Below are positions 44,956 through 57,200 of a stretch of 64,000 nucleotides of DNA, one piece after another (the first letter of the stretch is position 1; the number at the start of each line of letters is the position of its first letter). Position numbers and translations under genes: made by a program. Where the stretch lies: NCBI RefSeq assembly GCF_029407905.1, contig NC_073626.1, positions 81,929,482-81,993,481 of the forward strand. Direction: 5' to 3'. The notes under the pieces were generated by a model, which did no database searches, was not told the origin of the DNA, and was given only the letters and a program-made list of their open reading frames with translations. The stretch comes from Bubalus kerabau (lineage: Eukaryota > Chordata > Mammalia > Artiodactyla > Bovidae).

Positions 44956-46449
44956 TGTTTTTGCATGTTTATGTAGTAGCAAATGCCTTTGTTTTAACAA
45001 ATGAATCCTCTCATTTTTATAAAATTCCTTTCATTAACTCTTTAGTGAGACTTATATTTTTAAACATACAGTGGTCAAAAGGGAGACTTCTATAGCTCTG
45101 ACTTTTGCAACACTGTCTTAACTCATCTGTCCTATTTCCACTACACAGTAATGATGTTTAGTACCCTTGGTGACCAAGGGTAAGATGCTTCTATGTCCCT
45201 TCCACCATAAACAAGCTCTAAACATTTATACAAACATTATAAATATTTTATAAATACTTTTTCTAATCCTCAAACATTTAAGAGGCATTTCTAATTCCTT
45301 TTGGTTGAATCATATAAAATTGCCAGGTACATAGCTTAAAAATGATTGAACATCAGCAGCTTCATATGGCTCAGTCCCACAGCTCATGATTCAAACTCAA
45401 GTCAGGAAGGATCTCAAGCTAGTCTTTCTTCCACTATGCCATGCTGCTGCCTTATTTATTTATATTCCAGGTTGCTTCAAGTGTGTAGTCTAATACATAT
45501 TTCATATTCCATATAACATGTGGATAATAAGTATTTGTTGACTGACTTTTCAAAAACAGATTTAGAGGAAGCATAGATCTATGTTTTATAACCATTCAGC
45601 AAAGTGTTAAGTCTCAGTTTTTAGCCACTGTAAAGCTGGTAGTTATTAAGAACTATTAGATATGATCTTTTAAGTCATTAATTCTCTACTTTCTACATAT
45701 GGTACAGTTTCCCAAAGTCCAAATAGCTATCACTAGTAATGGGCTGTTCATGAAGCAGGCGAAATCCTGCGTCACTGATCTCTCCTCTTGTGTTTTCTCC
45801 TGCCAGCAAGGCTTAGCAATTTCACAGGTTTTACGAAATAACTGAGAAAGACTCAGATAATCTTCAAAATATCCTTTCCCTTTCTTTCTCACTCTATTAA
45901 CATCTCCTTTCCACACTTTCATTTTCTTCCTTCTCTAACACTCTCTTTTTTCTAGAGATAATCCTCTAATTTTTTGGCCACAGGTGTTCAGCTCACATCC
46001 TTATATTGACCATTTTAAGAACAGATCTGCACATCTTAGAAGAACCCAAGTGGCTGTCATAGTGTATATGTCCGAAAGATGAATTTTGAGAGCAAATCAT
46101 TGACTGCACAATTTATAGTGTAATTACATAGTAATTACTCAATTTGCTGTGAACACTGAATCCTCTCCATGGGTTTTAAACAGATGTCACAGCAGATGCA
46201 CCACACTGAAAGGAGAATTTCTATTAACTGCAGCAGTAGTTGGGCAGATTATCTTCCATGGTGCTGCATTAAATTGGTAGCAGAGGGTACTGTTAGGAAG
46301 GAGGATTCAGACTTCAGACAGGAGAGGGACAGAAGCTGCCAAACATGAGAAAGTTTCTATGAGTAAGTGTATCAAATATAGCAGCAGCATTTCAAAGGAT
46401 TGATGAATACGTGGCTTTGGGATTAAGTAACAGTTATTGATAGTAGTGA
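44956..46449. other. Unassigned intergenic DNA
   Basis: AT-rich. A possible very old SINE remnant at 45360-45460 is too weak to name. No coding signal. Confidence 0.45.
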
Positions 46450-46660
46450 TGGAATTTTGGAGAGAACGTCCCAGTGTGCAAAATTATTTCTACCTATGTT
46501 ACCTCATTTGATTATCACCAGAATCCAGGATGTAGGTACGGTGTCCTGGGGCTCAGAGGTCACCCAGGTTCTTACAAGGGATGTGAAATGGAGCCCAAAC
46601 CGGAGCACAGACTGCCTGACTCCCAAGCTACTTCTCTTAGCATCACACCACTGCTTCTTC
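46450..46660 (-). mobile_element. MIR SINE relic
   Basis: 'ttacctcatttgattatcacc', 'gaggtcacccagg', and 'ctgactcccaagctacttctcttagcatcacaccactgc' fit a reverse-strand MIR. The two overlapping frames here are chance frames within it. Confidence 0.6.
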
Positions 46661-47989
46661 AAGCATATAGTTCAGTCAGTCAATCAAGTGGACTGTGCAT
46701 GTGTTTTTAATCAAACTGGCTGACTTTTTGATTTGTGAGTTTAAAGTCAAAGTGATTAAATCAGTTGTTTGTGAAAATACAGATTAAGAAGCCCTTGTTT
46801 ATTTTTATATCAGTCTCTTGGTTTGGGTAGTATTTATTTTCAAACAGCTAGTTTGAAATCAGTTCTTTGTGCAACACAGGAGATTGCCAGGCATCCATTC
46901 TTCTTTTCAACTGATTGCATAGTCATCCAGGAGAATTACCATTGGTAGCATCATCGTCAAATACTGTATGGAGAACAGTGCACTATCCTGATACTGATGC
47001 TTTTAAATTGTGGGCGAGTTTGAAATAAAAGAACGTACAAGCTCATCAGTGATAACATTTCACTGACAGATAGGAAAAACTTGAATATGTCCCTGAGTTT
47101 CCTCTCTGACCAACACTTTTATGTTTTTTAAGCATGAACTGATCCCTGTTCCATCTCATTACAGCTGAATATCTTTCCTCATTCAAATCCGGACAACGGA
47201 ATGTTTGCTCAACAGCCTGCCCACTACTGACCCCTGCTCCCTGGTGTGTGACAAGGTCTCACTAAGTTTCTTAGTAAGGCTCAGCATTCAGGAGGCAGCT
47301 CAAGGCGGGAGGGCTCCAGAGAATTTACCTTTCTGAGTCCTTGAAGGCATCTCCCTGGGGCACGACTTCCAGACACAGGTGGTGACTGGTCACAGTGACA
47401 GGGAAATGATCTGATTGTCTGTCAATAGGACTCCCACACGCATGTCAGCTCTGGGCTGGGAAAAGCTGCTGCTTCTCTTTCTCCTTCATAAAAAAAAATT
47501 GTCAGTGCTCTCCAGAGATCTCTTTCCCTTTTTCTCGGCTCCCCAAAGCCTCTGTGGTGCTTGCAGCCCCTTCTCCTGCCTCCTCCATTTTCTCACCGGA
47601 ATGATGGCTGCCCTTCCCTCACTGGGCTGCCTCCCAGCTCACCTCTCTCCCCACTCTCCTCTCTTCTGCTGGGGATTTATACCCACGTTTGGAACACTTT
47701 CCCTCCTAGGGATCCTCTTGCCAACATTTTCTGTCCTGTTCTTTCACCTTCCTCCTGAAACGAAGCAGGACCCTGTGGGGCTCCTGGCCACAGAGGCTTT
47801 TCTGCCCTCCTCCCCTGCTGTTTCTTGTCTATAGGGAATAGACTCCAGCCTCCATGACCTTCCATGAATCCCAAAGGAAAGATTTAAAGAACTGCTGTTA
47901 ATCACAGAAGGGACGGGATGCAGAGACAAGGGAGGAGCAGCCAAGAAACAATAGTGCAGCCTTGGGACAGGGTCCTGGTTCCACCTCCA
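46661..47989. other. Unassigned DNA with a C/T-rich patch
   Basis: 47465-47830 is pyrimidine-rich and moderately GC-rich, giving a 139-codon plus-strand frame (47415-47834) of leucine/proline/serine-rich low-complexity sequence. No domain or splice context supports a gene. Confidence 0.45.
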
Positions 47990-48072
47990 GTTCAGTCGCT
48001 CAGTCGCGTCCGACTCTTTGTGACCCCATGGACTGCAGCACCCCAGGCATCCCTGTCCATCACCAACTCCAC
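47990..48072 (-). mobile_element. BovB 3'-terminal fragment
   Basis: About 83 bp in reverse orientation, from 'agttcagtcgctcagtcgcg' to 'tccatcaccaactcc', matching the last part of BovB. It faces the plus-strand BovB beginning at 48221. Confidence 0.85.
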
Positions 48073-48220
48073 CTCAAGAGATACACATAAAATCCCCAAC
48101 AAATGGAAGATGTTAGCATTCCAGAGAAGATCACAATTTGATAATCTCAAGAAGCTCATCAGGAGATCACCTGAGGCAAGATTAAAGGAACCAGAGCAGC
48201 TCCTAAAGAAACCACCTGAA
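48073..48220. other. Unidentified 148-bp segment inside a BovB composite
   Basis: Lies between a reverse BovB 3' end and a forward BovB body. It begins near 'acctcaagagatacacat' and ends near 'aagaaaccacctgaag'. It is purine-rich and does not match the BovB sequence seen in the other copies. It might be part of a ruminant LTR or of pre-existing flanking DNA; I cannot name it. It reads open in the frame of the following BovB, which is probably chance. Confidence 0.5.
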
Positions 48221-49852
48221 GCTACAGAAGCAGAAGATATTAAAAAGAGGTGGCAACAATACACAGAAGAACTATATAAAAAAGACCTTCACGACCCAGA
48301 CAACCACGATGGTATGATCACTCACCTAGAGCCAGACATCCTGGAATGCGAAGTCAAGTAGGCCTTATGAAGCATCACTATAAACAAAGCTAGTGGAGGT
48401 GATGGAATCCCAGTGGAGCTATTTCAAATCCTAAAAGATGATGCTGTGAAAGTGTTGGACTCAATATGCCAGCAAATTTGGAAAACTCAGCAGTGGCCAC
48501 AGAACTGAAAAGGTAAGTTTTCATTCCAATCCCAAAGAAAGGCAATGCCAAAGAATGCTCAAACTACTGCACAACTGCACTCATCTCACACGCTAGTAAA
48601 GTAACGCTTAAAATTCTCCAAGCCAGGTTTTAACAGTACGTGAACCGTGAACTTCCAGATGTTCAAGCTGGTTTTAGAAAAGGCAGAGGAAACCAGAGAT
48701 CAAATTGTCAACATCCACTGGATCATTGAAAAAGCAAGAGAGTTCCAGAAGAACATCTACTTCTGCTTTACTGACTACGCCAAAGTCTTTGACTGTGTGC
48801 ATCACAACAAACTGTGGAAAATTCTTCAAGAGATGGGAATACCACACCACCTTACCTGCCTCCTGAGAAATCTATATGCAGGTCAAAAAGCAACAGTTGG
48901 AACCTGACATGAAACAACAGACTGGTTCCAAATTGGGAAAGGAGTACGTCAAGGCTGTATATTGTCACCCTGCTTATTTAACTTCTATGCAGAGTACATC
49001 ATGAGAAATGCCGGGCTGCGTGAAGCATGAACTGGAATCAAGACTGCCAGGAGAAATATCAATAACCTCTGATATGCAGATGATACCACCCTTATGGCAG
49101 AAAGCAAAGAGGAACTAAAGAGCCTCTTGATGAAAGTGAAAGAGGAGAGTGAAAAAGTTGACTTAAAACTCAATATTGAGAAGACAAAGATCATGGCATC
49201 TGGTCCCATCACTTCATGGCAAATAGATGGGGAAACAAGGGAAACAGTGAGAGACTTTATTTTGGGGGGCTCCAAAATCATTGCAGATGGTGACTGCAGC
49301 CATGAAATTAAAAGACGCTTGCTCCTTGGAAGAAAAGTTATGACAAATCTAGACAATATATTAAAAAGCAGAGACATTACTTTGCTGACAAAGGTCCGTC
49401 TAATCAAAGCTATGGTTTTTCCAGTAGTCATGTATGCATGTGAGAGTTGGACTGTGAAGAAAGCTGAGTGCCAAAGAATTGATGCTTTTGAACTGTGGTG
49501 TTGGAGAAGATTTTTGAGAGTCCCTTGGACTGCAAGGAGATCCAACCAGTCCATCCTTAAGGAAGTCAGTCCTGAATATTCATAGGAAGGACTGATGCTG
49601 AAGATGAAAGTCCAATACTTTGGCCACCTGATATGAAGAACTGAGTCATTGGAAAAAACCCTGATGCTGAGAAAGATAGAGGCAGGAGGAGAAGGGGACG
49701 ACAGAGGATGAGATGGTTGGATGGCATCACCAACTCTATGGATATGAGTTTCAGTAAGCTCCAGGAGTTGGCAACGGACAGGGAAGCCTGGTATGCTGCA
49801 GTCCATGGCGTTGCAAAGAGTCTGACATGAATGAACGAGTGAACTGAACTGA
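48221..49852 (+). mobile_element. BovB LINE, 5'-truncated
   Basis: Starts in the linker upstream of the RT ('agaagcagaagatattaaaaag') and runs to the 'actgaactgaac' tail. The RT frame is broken by stops (for example at about 48358, where 'aagtaggcc' replaces 'aagtgggcc') and by indels. The RT motif B Pro is retained ('ttgtcaccctgc'). A 163-codon C-terminal frame survives at 49094-49585. The 330-codon minus frame at 48985-49977 is its antisense. No TSD identified. Confidence 0.94.
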
Positions 49853-50119
49853 ACAAAATAAAAGAGACTCAATGAAAGATGGTTATTATCTTGCTGATTT
49901 TTAAGATACAAACTGACTCCAATAATTGAATTGAGTTTAACCCAGGGAGCAAAATCCAGTTTTGATAGAAGCAGCACTCTATTTTTGGTAAAAAAGGTTC
50001 TTCATGTCATCATATACAGATTGTGGCAGTCATTTGCGAGGGATGTCACAGGAAATTTATAATAATAGTCACCAGGTGCTGACATTTGAGGATGATGATT
50101 TTGGACAGGCAAGTATAAA

Positions 50120-50325
50120 TGTAAAGACTTGGATTTCAGTCCTAGCCATGTATTAGTCTTGGAAACACTGTATAACCTCCATCAGTTTGTTTTGTAATAT
50201 GCAAGATGAAGATTCTATAGAACCCACTGTGCAGGGTTGTTCCTAGCTCAATTAAGATCATGTATGCAAAGCTTATGGCACAGGACTTAGCATGCAGTAA
50301 GCACTCAATGAAGGCTGCCCATTAC
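50120..50325 (+). mobile_element. MIR SINE relic
   Basis: 'gacttggatttcagtcctagcc', 'tataacctccatcagtttg', 'tgtgcagggttgttcctagctc', 'ggcacaggacttagcatgcagtaagcactcaatgaa' follow MIR order and give one of the best MIR copies here. Confidence 0.8.
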
Positions 50326-50399
50326 CGGGGTTCCACTTTTAAAATTAGAGCAGATTCAAATGCATTCTTACAAAAATATTGATTTTACTCCCTTGCCGT

Positions 50400-50552
50400 C
50401 TGATTTACTTTCCTGCAAGGGGTGTGGGCCTGGATGGGAGTGGAGTCTAAGGGAGAACGGATATGTGTATATGTATAGCTGAGTCCCTTTTCAGTTCACC
50501 TAAAATCATAACAACATTGTTAGTCAGCTACACCCCAATACAAAATAGAAAG
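50400..50552 (+). mobile_element. L1 (ruminant) 3'-end fragment
   Basis: 'agtctaagggagaacggatatgtgtatatg', 'gagtcccttttcagttcacc', 'acaacattgttagtcagctacaccccaatac' match an L1 3' UTR end. It is followed by a T-rich run at 50554-50571 rather than a clean A tail. Confidence 0.75.
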
Positions 50553-50575
50553 TTTTTTTGTTTTTTTTTTTAAAT

Positions 50576-52895
50576 GAAGAAAGAGGTATGGCTGGACTAC
50601 CTTGTTGGGAGTATGTGGTGCATGAGAGGTTCATCTCCTATGTGGACTGTGATAGGAAATATCTCAGGAACCATTGTGGTGGCTTTCACATCAACTATAT
50701 GACCACTGCCTGTTATATTTCTGGCCATTGCCAATGCCTATAGACCACCTGGTTTACAGGGTGGTGTTCATTAATTTATAAGGCAGTTCATCTTGTGCTA
50801 GACTTATTTCACTAGGGTCCAAGGGATATTTTGTGTTATTAGGAAAGACATGAAAAGCCATTTGTTAGATCTCAGGTAGCTTGTATTGGTGAAGGAGGAT
50901 TTGTTGACCATTTCATGTTATAGGGTCTTTTCCAAATCCTGGAAGTAAATGGTTTACGCTAATTTATTTGTCTAACATCTATAGAGGAGTACTTTTTGGC
51001 TCTGGGCTGGATGCCAGGGAGCCAGAGATATGCTGGACATGTCACAGGCTGTGAGAAAGTAGGGGGCCTTGCACATAGCAAATCAATATTGAGGTGACTG
51101 GGAAAGAAGTTCTTCATCATAAATGTAGCAGAGAGTTAAGAGTAAGCTACCCTAGGAGGGCAGGGGAAGGAGCATTACTTGGCTGTGACACCTTTGCTGC
51201 CTGGAGAAGTCTTTTCTGTCCTCGGGGATCCCTTTGTGCTGTCTCTCCAGGGCTCAGTGAAATCCACCAGGAATACCTGTCACAAAGTCTCAGGATAGGG
51301 CAACCTTGTGATGTGGCCAGTCCTAACCCAACTTCCACCCTTGGGGACTTCTTTTTTTTCCTCTTATTTTTTAACCTAGGAATTGTGTAATTTCCTGATT
51401 TCCATTCCAGTCTGCTCAGTGGCTAAGGCACAGCTTGAGAAGGACTCTGGTTATAGTGCATCCAGAGCCATCAACAAACACAGCATCAGGAAAGCCAACT
51501 CCTGCACAGCAGCCCTGAAGAGGAAGGGTCAGGTCTGTGAACAGAGAGAGGGCAGGGCGAGTGTTATTTGCACCGCACAAGCCTCGCTCCCTGCTCCTTA
51601 GCCCCGCTCTGTGTAGGGGTGGGTGGGTAGGCATTGCCTGCTTCCTGTTGCTCTTCACTCTCACTGAGGTACCTTCTAGGCCAATCCAGCTAGCTGGTCA
51701 GGGAGCACTGAGAGGGCCTGGTCCAGGAGCACAGTCGCTGAGGAGCTTGTCAGATTCTCCATGGACCCTGTGTCAGCCTTTAGGAGTGGAAGCACTGCAT
51801 TGTGACTAAATGAACCGTCTCAGTTCCTGCTTCCTCAACGAGTCATCTGTGCTAGTCCACGTACCTCACTCTGGCAGGTGAATGAGCAAACACCTACCTG
51901 CAGGGCCATCTTGAGCAATGAATGAGTACACCCGTGAGGCACCGGGCCTGGGGAAGGTGTACACACTGCGCTGGTGTCTGAGCCTTGGCCTCTGCAGTTT
52001 ATCACATTGGTGTCCCTGGGGCCTGGGGTTGTGCCTCTGAAGGTGAAGTGTGCTGGTTATGGTGGGGAGGACACTCGGTAGACCACGGTACAAAACTGTG
52101 TGCTTTACTGCCCAATATTCCTGTGCGCTACTGGCATCCCTGACTCTCACCCTATCCCTGAACTTCATCCCTTCTCTGGGCTCATTTAGTACCAGACCAG
52201 TGCCTCATTCCTCGCCTTCACCTCACTCCTGACAGGGCATCTCCTAATCAGTTTCCTTAAGGTTCTGTGAGGGTTTGGGACTCAGAGACCTCCATAGGGG
52301 TAGACAGAGGTGACAGCCACTGGCTAAAGTGTAGGTACCCAGTGTCCCCTGGGTCTCCTCTTCTTCACCTCTGGCTCAGCTGCCTGCGGAGTTGTTCTGG
52401 AAGACATCCATCAGAAGCCAAAGGACACTGGCTCCTGCCCTTCCTATCAGTTCCTCTTCCTGGGGCTTGAGAGGCCTGAGGGGAAACCTTACTGGTTTTC
52501 AGGCATGAGCAGAGTGTGCTGTGAGCCCCGGAGAGGGCAGAGTGGTAGAGTGGAGAGAGTATGGGCCTGGGAGTTGAGGGACAACCCATTCCCAGGTGTG
52601 CCCAAGGCCATTTCACACAAGGCACGTAACTGAGACATGGAACCAGATGCAGATGGACCTGCAACTCTGCCCAGATTAAGAATGTTCAAAAAAGCCCATC
52701 CTGAGGGAAACTGCAGGGCCCCCATCTTTAAGTAAAAAGAAGAGCCTAAATTAATGCCTTAGCTTGCAGGACTGAAAGAGAAGGAATCATAGAGTAATAA
52801 ACACTGGAGTTTAGCTCTGAGTTAGTCACGGTCCAAGATCTTTATCAGTATTTCATTTAAAAAGAAAAATAAAACAAACGCCAACCTCACAGTGA
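50576..52895. other. Repeat-free, locally GC-richer block
   Basis: About 2.3 kb without any repeat I recognise. 51100-52700 is clearly GC-richer than its surroundings and has many short frames on both strands (60-100 codons). None shows a domain, and CpG density looks too low for a CpG island. It could contain an uncharacterised exon or regulatory DNA, but nothing in the sequence proves it. Confidence 0.45.
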
Positions 52896-52905
52896 ACACT
52901 GAATT

Positions 52906-53118
52906 GTTGTTGTTTAGTTGCTCAGTCATGTCCAACTCTTTGCAACCCCATGGACGGTAGCCTACCAGGTACCTCTGTCCATGGGATTTTCCAGGCAAGA
53001 ACACTGGAGTGGGTTATCATTTCCTTCTCCAGTGGATCCTTCCTGACCCATGGACTGGACTGAATTTACTGCATTGGCAGGCAGATTCTTTACTGATAAG
53101 CCACTAAGGAAGCCCTGG
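52906..53118 (-). mobile_element. Bov-tA SINE
   Basis: Reverse-strand copy beginning with a (TTG)n tail (GTTGTTGTT) and ending at the head 'gccactaaggaagccctgg'. Diverged TSD ACACTGAATT (52896-52905) and ATACTAAATT (53119-53128), 8 of 10. Confidence 0.92.
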
Positions 53119-53128
53119 ATACTAAATT

Positions 53129-53502
53129 ACAAGCTGGATAGTACATCAAACAACTTAGCAATGTCTACAGAGGTTAGAGAGTGGATCCAAGTGCTACTGC
53201 ACAGACCCTCTGCACAAGCCCAGGACAAAGACAGAGGAGCGAATGCACAGTCAGCATTTCTCCAGTTGCTATAGGTCAAGGGCACTGTACTTCCTGAACT
53301 ACTGCCCTGAGTCAGGCAAAGAAAAGGGGTAGACCGTCATTCAGAAGCAGAAATGAAAAGGATGTCCCAAGGGAAAAATTATTTATGGTGTACTCTGAAT
53401 ATGATGACATAGAATTAGCAAGAGACTTGTCTTCTACTGGCAGCCTGTCTCTAGAAAACTACTTTGACTCATAGAAGAGACAAAAAATAGAACACAAACC
53501 TT
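53129..53502. other. Unassigned intergenic DNA
   Basis: No repeat or coding signal recognised. Confidence 0.45.
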
Positions 53503-53520
53503 AAAATTAATACTTATTTA

Positions 53521-53863
53521 TGAGCTCCCCTGGTGGCTCAGTGGTAAAGAATCTGCCTGCCAATGCAGGAGATACAGGTTCGATCCCTGATGTGGGAAGA
53601 TCCTACATGATGTGGACAGACTAAGCCTGTGAGCCACAACGATTGAGCCTGCACTCTAGAGCCCGGGAGCCACAACTACTGAACCCATATGCCACAACCC
53701 CCAAAGCCCATGCGCCCTAGAGCCCTTGCTCTGCAATAAGAGAAGCCACTGCCGTGAGAAGCCTGTGCACCGCAACCAGAGAGTAACCTGCACTTGCTCA
53801 AACTAGAGGAAAGTCTGCGCAGCAACGAAGACCCAGAACAGCCAAAAATAATCAATTATTTAA
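53521..53863 (+). mobile_element. CHR-type SINE, long form
   Basis: Head 'cccctggtggctcagtggtaaag' and a long body of repeated 'agcctg...gccacaac' modules ('gagcccgggagccacaac', 'agagaagccactgccgtgag'), ending in an A-rich tail. A perfect 18-bp TSD, AAAATTAATACTTATTTA, at 53503-53520 and 53864-53881 fixes its ends. Confidence 0.93.
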
Positions 53864-53881
53864 AAAATTAATACTTATTTA

Positions 53882-54249
53882 AAGCAAGGAGATGAAGGAT
53901 TTGGGAAAATATTTTAAGGGTCCCAGGCATGAGTAGGCACAAGGTCTGGAGGAGAGTGAACACCAGGGGAACCCCAGGTGTGAGTAACAAGAAGGGCCCT
54001 GCTGCCCTTTCTCCTACCCCTTCATCTTTCCCTCCCCTGGCCTTCCCATTGGCCATCTTCAATTTCCCCAACTCCTTCCTAGCTTCCAGGGGCCTCCTCA
54101 GTCCTGCCTCAATCAAATGAAGACAACCTCCCATTAGAACCTGAGTAGTTTATCTGAGAAGGAATCTACCTTAAGCTAATGGAGGCTGATACTCATAGTG
54201 CTTTTGGTAACATTTACATTTCAACAGAAGTTCCTTAGGGTCTTATCTG
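53882..54249. other. Unassigned intergenic DNA
   Basis: C/T-rich at 53995-54090, otherwise featureless. Confidence 0.45.
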
Positions 54250-54259
54250 AAAAGAGTGA

Positions 54260-56182
54260 GTTAGTTCAGTTCAATTCAGTCCCTCAGTCCTGTCTGACTC
54301 TTTGTGACCCGATGAATCGCAGCATGACAGGCCTCCCTGTCCATCACCAACTCCCAGAGTTCACTCAAACTCATGTCCATCGAGTTGGTGATGCCATCCA
54401 GCCATTTCATCCTCTGTCGTCCCCTCCTCCTCCTGCCCCCAATCCCTCCCAGCATCAGAGTCTTTTCCAATGAGTCAACTCTTCACATGAAGTGGCCAAA
54501 GTACTGGAGTTTCAGCTTCAGCATCAGTCCTTCCAATGAACACCCAGGACTGATCTCCTTTAGAATGGACTGGTTGGATCTCTTTGCAGTCCAAGGGACT
54601 CTCAAGAGTCTTCTCCAACACCACAGTTCAAAAGCATCAATTCTTCGGCACTCAGCCTTCTTCACAGTCCAACTCTCACATCCATACATGACCACTGGAA
54701 AAACCATAGCCTTGACTAGACGAACCTTTGTTGGCAAAGTAATGTTTCTGATATGCTATCTAGGTTGATCATAACTTTCCTTCCAAGGAGTAAGCGTCTT
54801 TTAATTTCATGGCTGCAATCACCATCTGCAGTGATTTTGGAGCCCAAAAAAAGTCTGACACTGTTTCCACTGTTTCCCCATCTATTTCCCATGAAGTGAT
54901 GGGACCAGATGCCATGATCTTCATTTTCTGAAAGCTGAGCTTTAAGCCAACTTTTTCACTCTCCACTTTCACTTTCATCAAGAGGCTTTTTAATTTCTCT
55001 TCACTTTCTGCCATAAGGGTGGTGTCATCTGCATATCTGAAGTTATTGATATTTCTCCAGGCAATCTTGATTCCAGCTTGTGCTTCTTCCAGCCCAGCAT
55101 TTCTCATGATGTACTCTGCATATAAGTTAAATAAGCAGGGTGACAATATACAGCCTTGACGTACTCCTTTTCCTGTTTGGAACCAGTCTGTTGTTCCATG
55201 TCCAGTTCTAACTGTTGCTTCCTGACATGCATATATGTTTCTCAAGAGGCATGTCAGGTGGTCTGGTATTCCCATCTCTTTCAGAATTTTCCACAGTTTA
55301 TTGTGATCCACACAGTCAAAGGCTTTGGCATAGTCAATAAAGCAGAAATTGATGTTTTTCTGTAACTCTCTTCCTTTTTCAATGATACAGCGGATGTTGG
55401 CAATTTGATCTCTGGTTCCTCTTCCTAAAACCAGCTTGAACCTCTGGAAGTTCATGGTTTACATATTGCTGAAGCCTGGCTTGGAGAATTTTGAGCATTA
55501 CTTTACTAGCATGTGAGATGAGTACAATTGTGCGGTAGTTTGAGCATTCTTTGGCATTGCCTTTCTTTGGGATTGGAATGCAAATTGACCTTTTCCAGTG
55601 CTGTGGCCACTGCTGAGTTTTCCAAATTTGCTGGCATATTGAGTGCAGCACTTTCACAGCATTATCTTTCAGGATTTGAAATAGCTCAACTGGAATTCCG
55701 TCACCTCCACTAGCTTTGTTCGTAGTGATGCTTTCTAAGGCCCACTTGACTTCACATTCCAGGATGTCTGGCTCTAGGTCAGTGATCACACCATCGTGAT
55801 TATCTGGGTCATGAAGATCTTTTTTGTACAGTTTTTCTGTGTATTCTTGCCACCTCTTCTTAATATCTTCTGCTTCTGTTAGGTCCATACCATTTCTATC
55901 ATTTATTGAGCTCATCTTTGCATGAAATGTTCCCTTGGTATCTCTAATTTCTTGAAGAGATCTCTAGTGTTTCCCATTCTGTAGTTTTCCTCTATATCTT
56001 TGCACTGATCGCTGAGGAAGGCTTTCTTATCTCTCCTTGCTGTACTTTGGAACTGTACATTCAGATGCTTATACCTTTCCTTTTCTCCTTTGCTTTTCGC
56101 TTCTCTTCTTTTCACAGCTATTTGTAAGGCTTCTTCAGACAGCCATTTTGCTTTTTTGCATTTCTTTTCCATGGGGATGGTC
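54260..56182 (-). mobile_element. BovB LINE, 5'-truncated, clean insertion
   Basis: Minus-strand BovB, 1.92 kb, from its 3' tail at about 54264 to a 5' truncation at about 56182 in the linker before the RT. Flanked by perfect AAAAGAGTGA at 54250-54259 and 56183-56192. The RT is readable in four pieces (90, 178, 228 and 84 codons, from 56184 downward), with YADD and GCILSPCLFN in the 228-codon piece at 54769-55455. Frameshifts separate the pieces. Plus-strand frames here are antisense. Confidence 0.96.
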
Positions 56183-56192
56183 AAAAGAGTGA

Positions 56193-56454
56193 AGGGGATG
56201 CTTATTTCACAAGTTCACATGCCATTCAAATGTCAGGTATCTTTACAGGGAGGAAAAAGGATGGTTAAGTTCCAGATTTCCCGAAAGCACTGCAGGGGGA
56301 CTGCTGCCTCTTCCCGCTGTAGATCAGGCCCTCATCTAAGATGAGGTCAGGTATTTCTATCGCCTTCCTTGACACTGTTGTCTGCTCGTGATGCTTTCTG
56401 TCACTTTGCAGGTAAAAGGCCAGGTCTGCCTTAAACAGAAGAGCAAATGTTTAT
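56193..56454. other. Unassigned intergenic DNA
   Basis: No supported feature. Confidence 0.4.
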
Positions 56455-56690
56455 TTTATTGAGCACTCACCATGTTCAATCAGTTTTTTAATCCCTTTAT
56501 GTTTATTACCTGGTCTAGCTTTTACAGTCAACAAAGGTGGGTTATTATGTGCCCATTTTAAAGATGAGGCACTGAATCATTGAGTAATTTGCCTAAGGTC
56601 TCACGGTAAGTAAAAGGCAAAGTTAGGTTTCAAACTCGGCTGTCTGGCCCCTGGGCTCAGACTGTAAACCATGATGTAGATTGTATTCCT
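56455..56690 (-). mobile_element. MIR SINE relic
   Basis: 'attgagcactcaccatgttc', 'gtgcccattttaaagatgaggcactgaatc', 'gagtaatttgcctaaggtctcac' and 'caaactcggctgtctggcccctgg' give a clear reverse-strand MIR. Confidence 0.8.
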
Positions 56691-56749
56691 AGCAACTAGT
56701 ATAGAGCCTGGGAATCAATCACTATTTCTGCTTGTCTTTGTATATCCCT

Positions 56750-57200
56750 ATGATGATTAATTTTATGGGTCAACTTGGCTGGACTGTGGTGCCAAATACT
56801 TGGTGAAACATTATTTTGGATGTTCCCATGAGGGCATTTGGATGTGATTTACATTTAAATCAGTGGACTTTGAGTATAGCAGAATGTTGGCCATAACAGG
56901 GGTGTTGGGAGGTGGGGGTGGGAGAGAGGTTCATTTATTTCGATGAAGTCCTGAATAGAATAAAAGGCTGATCTTCCCCAAGCCAGAGGGAATTCTCCAG
57001 CACTGCTTTTGGACTTCATCTGCACTGTTGACTGATCCTGGTTTTCCTGATTTTTCAGACTCAAACTGCAAATCTTTCTTGAGTTTCCATCCTGCTGGCC
57101 TCCTCTATCAGATTTTTGGACTTACAAAGCTTCCACAATCACCTAAGCCAATACCTAATAATGCTCTTCTAATACATACACATCTCTGCTTAATTTGATA
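56750..57200 (+). mobile_element. Old ERVL/MaLR-type LTR relic
   Basis: 'tgatgattaattttatgggtcaacttggctgg', 'tgaatagaataaaaggctgatc', 'ttttggacttcatctgc', 'tttttggacttacaaagcttccacaatcac' match the layout of an old mammalian LTR starting near its 5' TG. No internal region follows. The subfamily is not fixed. Confidence 0.6.

Noticed and set aside
47415..47834. 139-codon plus-strand frame, possible small gene
   Set aside because: Pyrimidine-rich DNA producing Leu/Pro/Ser-rich low-complexity translation, with no domain, no Kozak or splice support, and overlapping frames on both strands.
48985..49977. 330-codon minus-strand open frame
   Set aside because: It is the antisense of a plus-strand BovB RT region. 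The same antisense frame recurs at other BovB copies (7284-7919, 39360-39908, and 54373-54768 on the plus strand).
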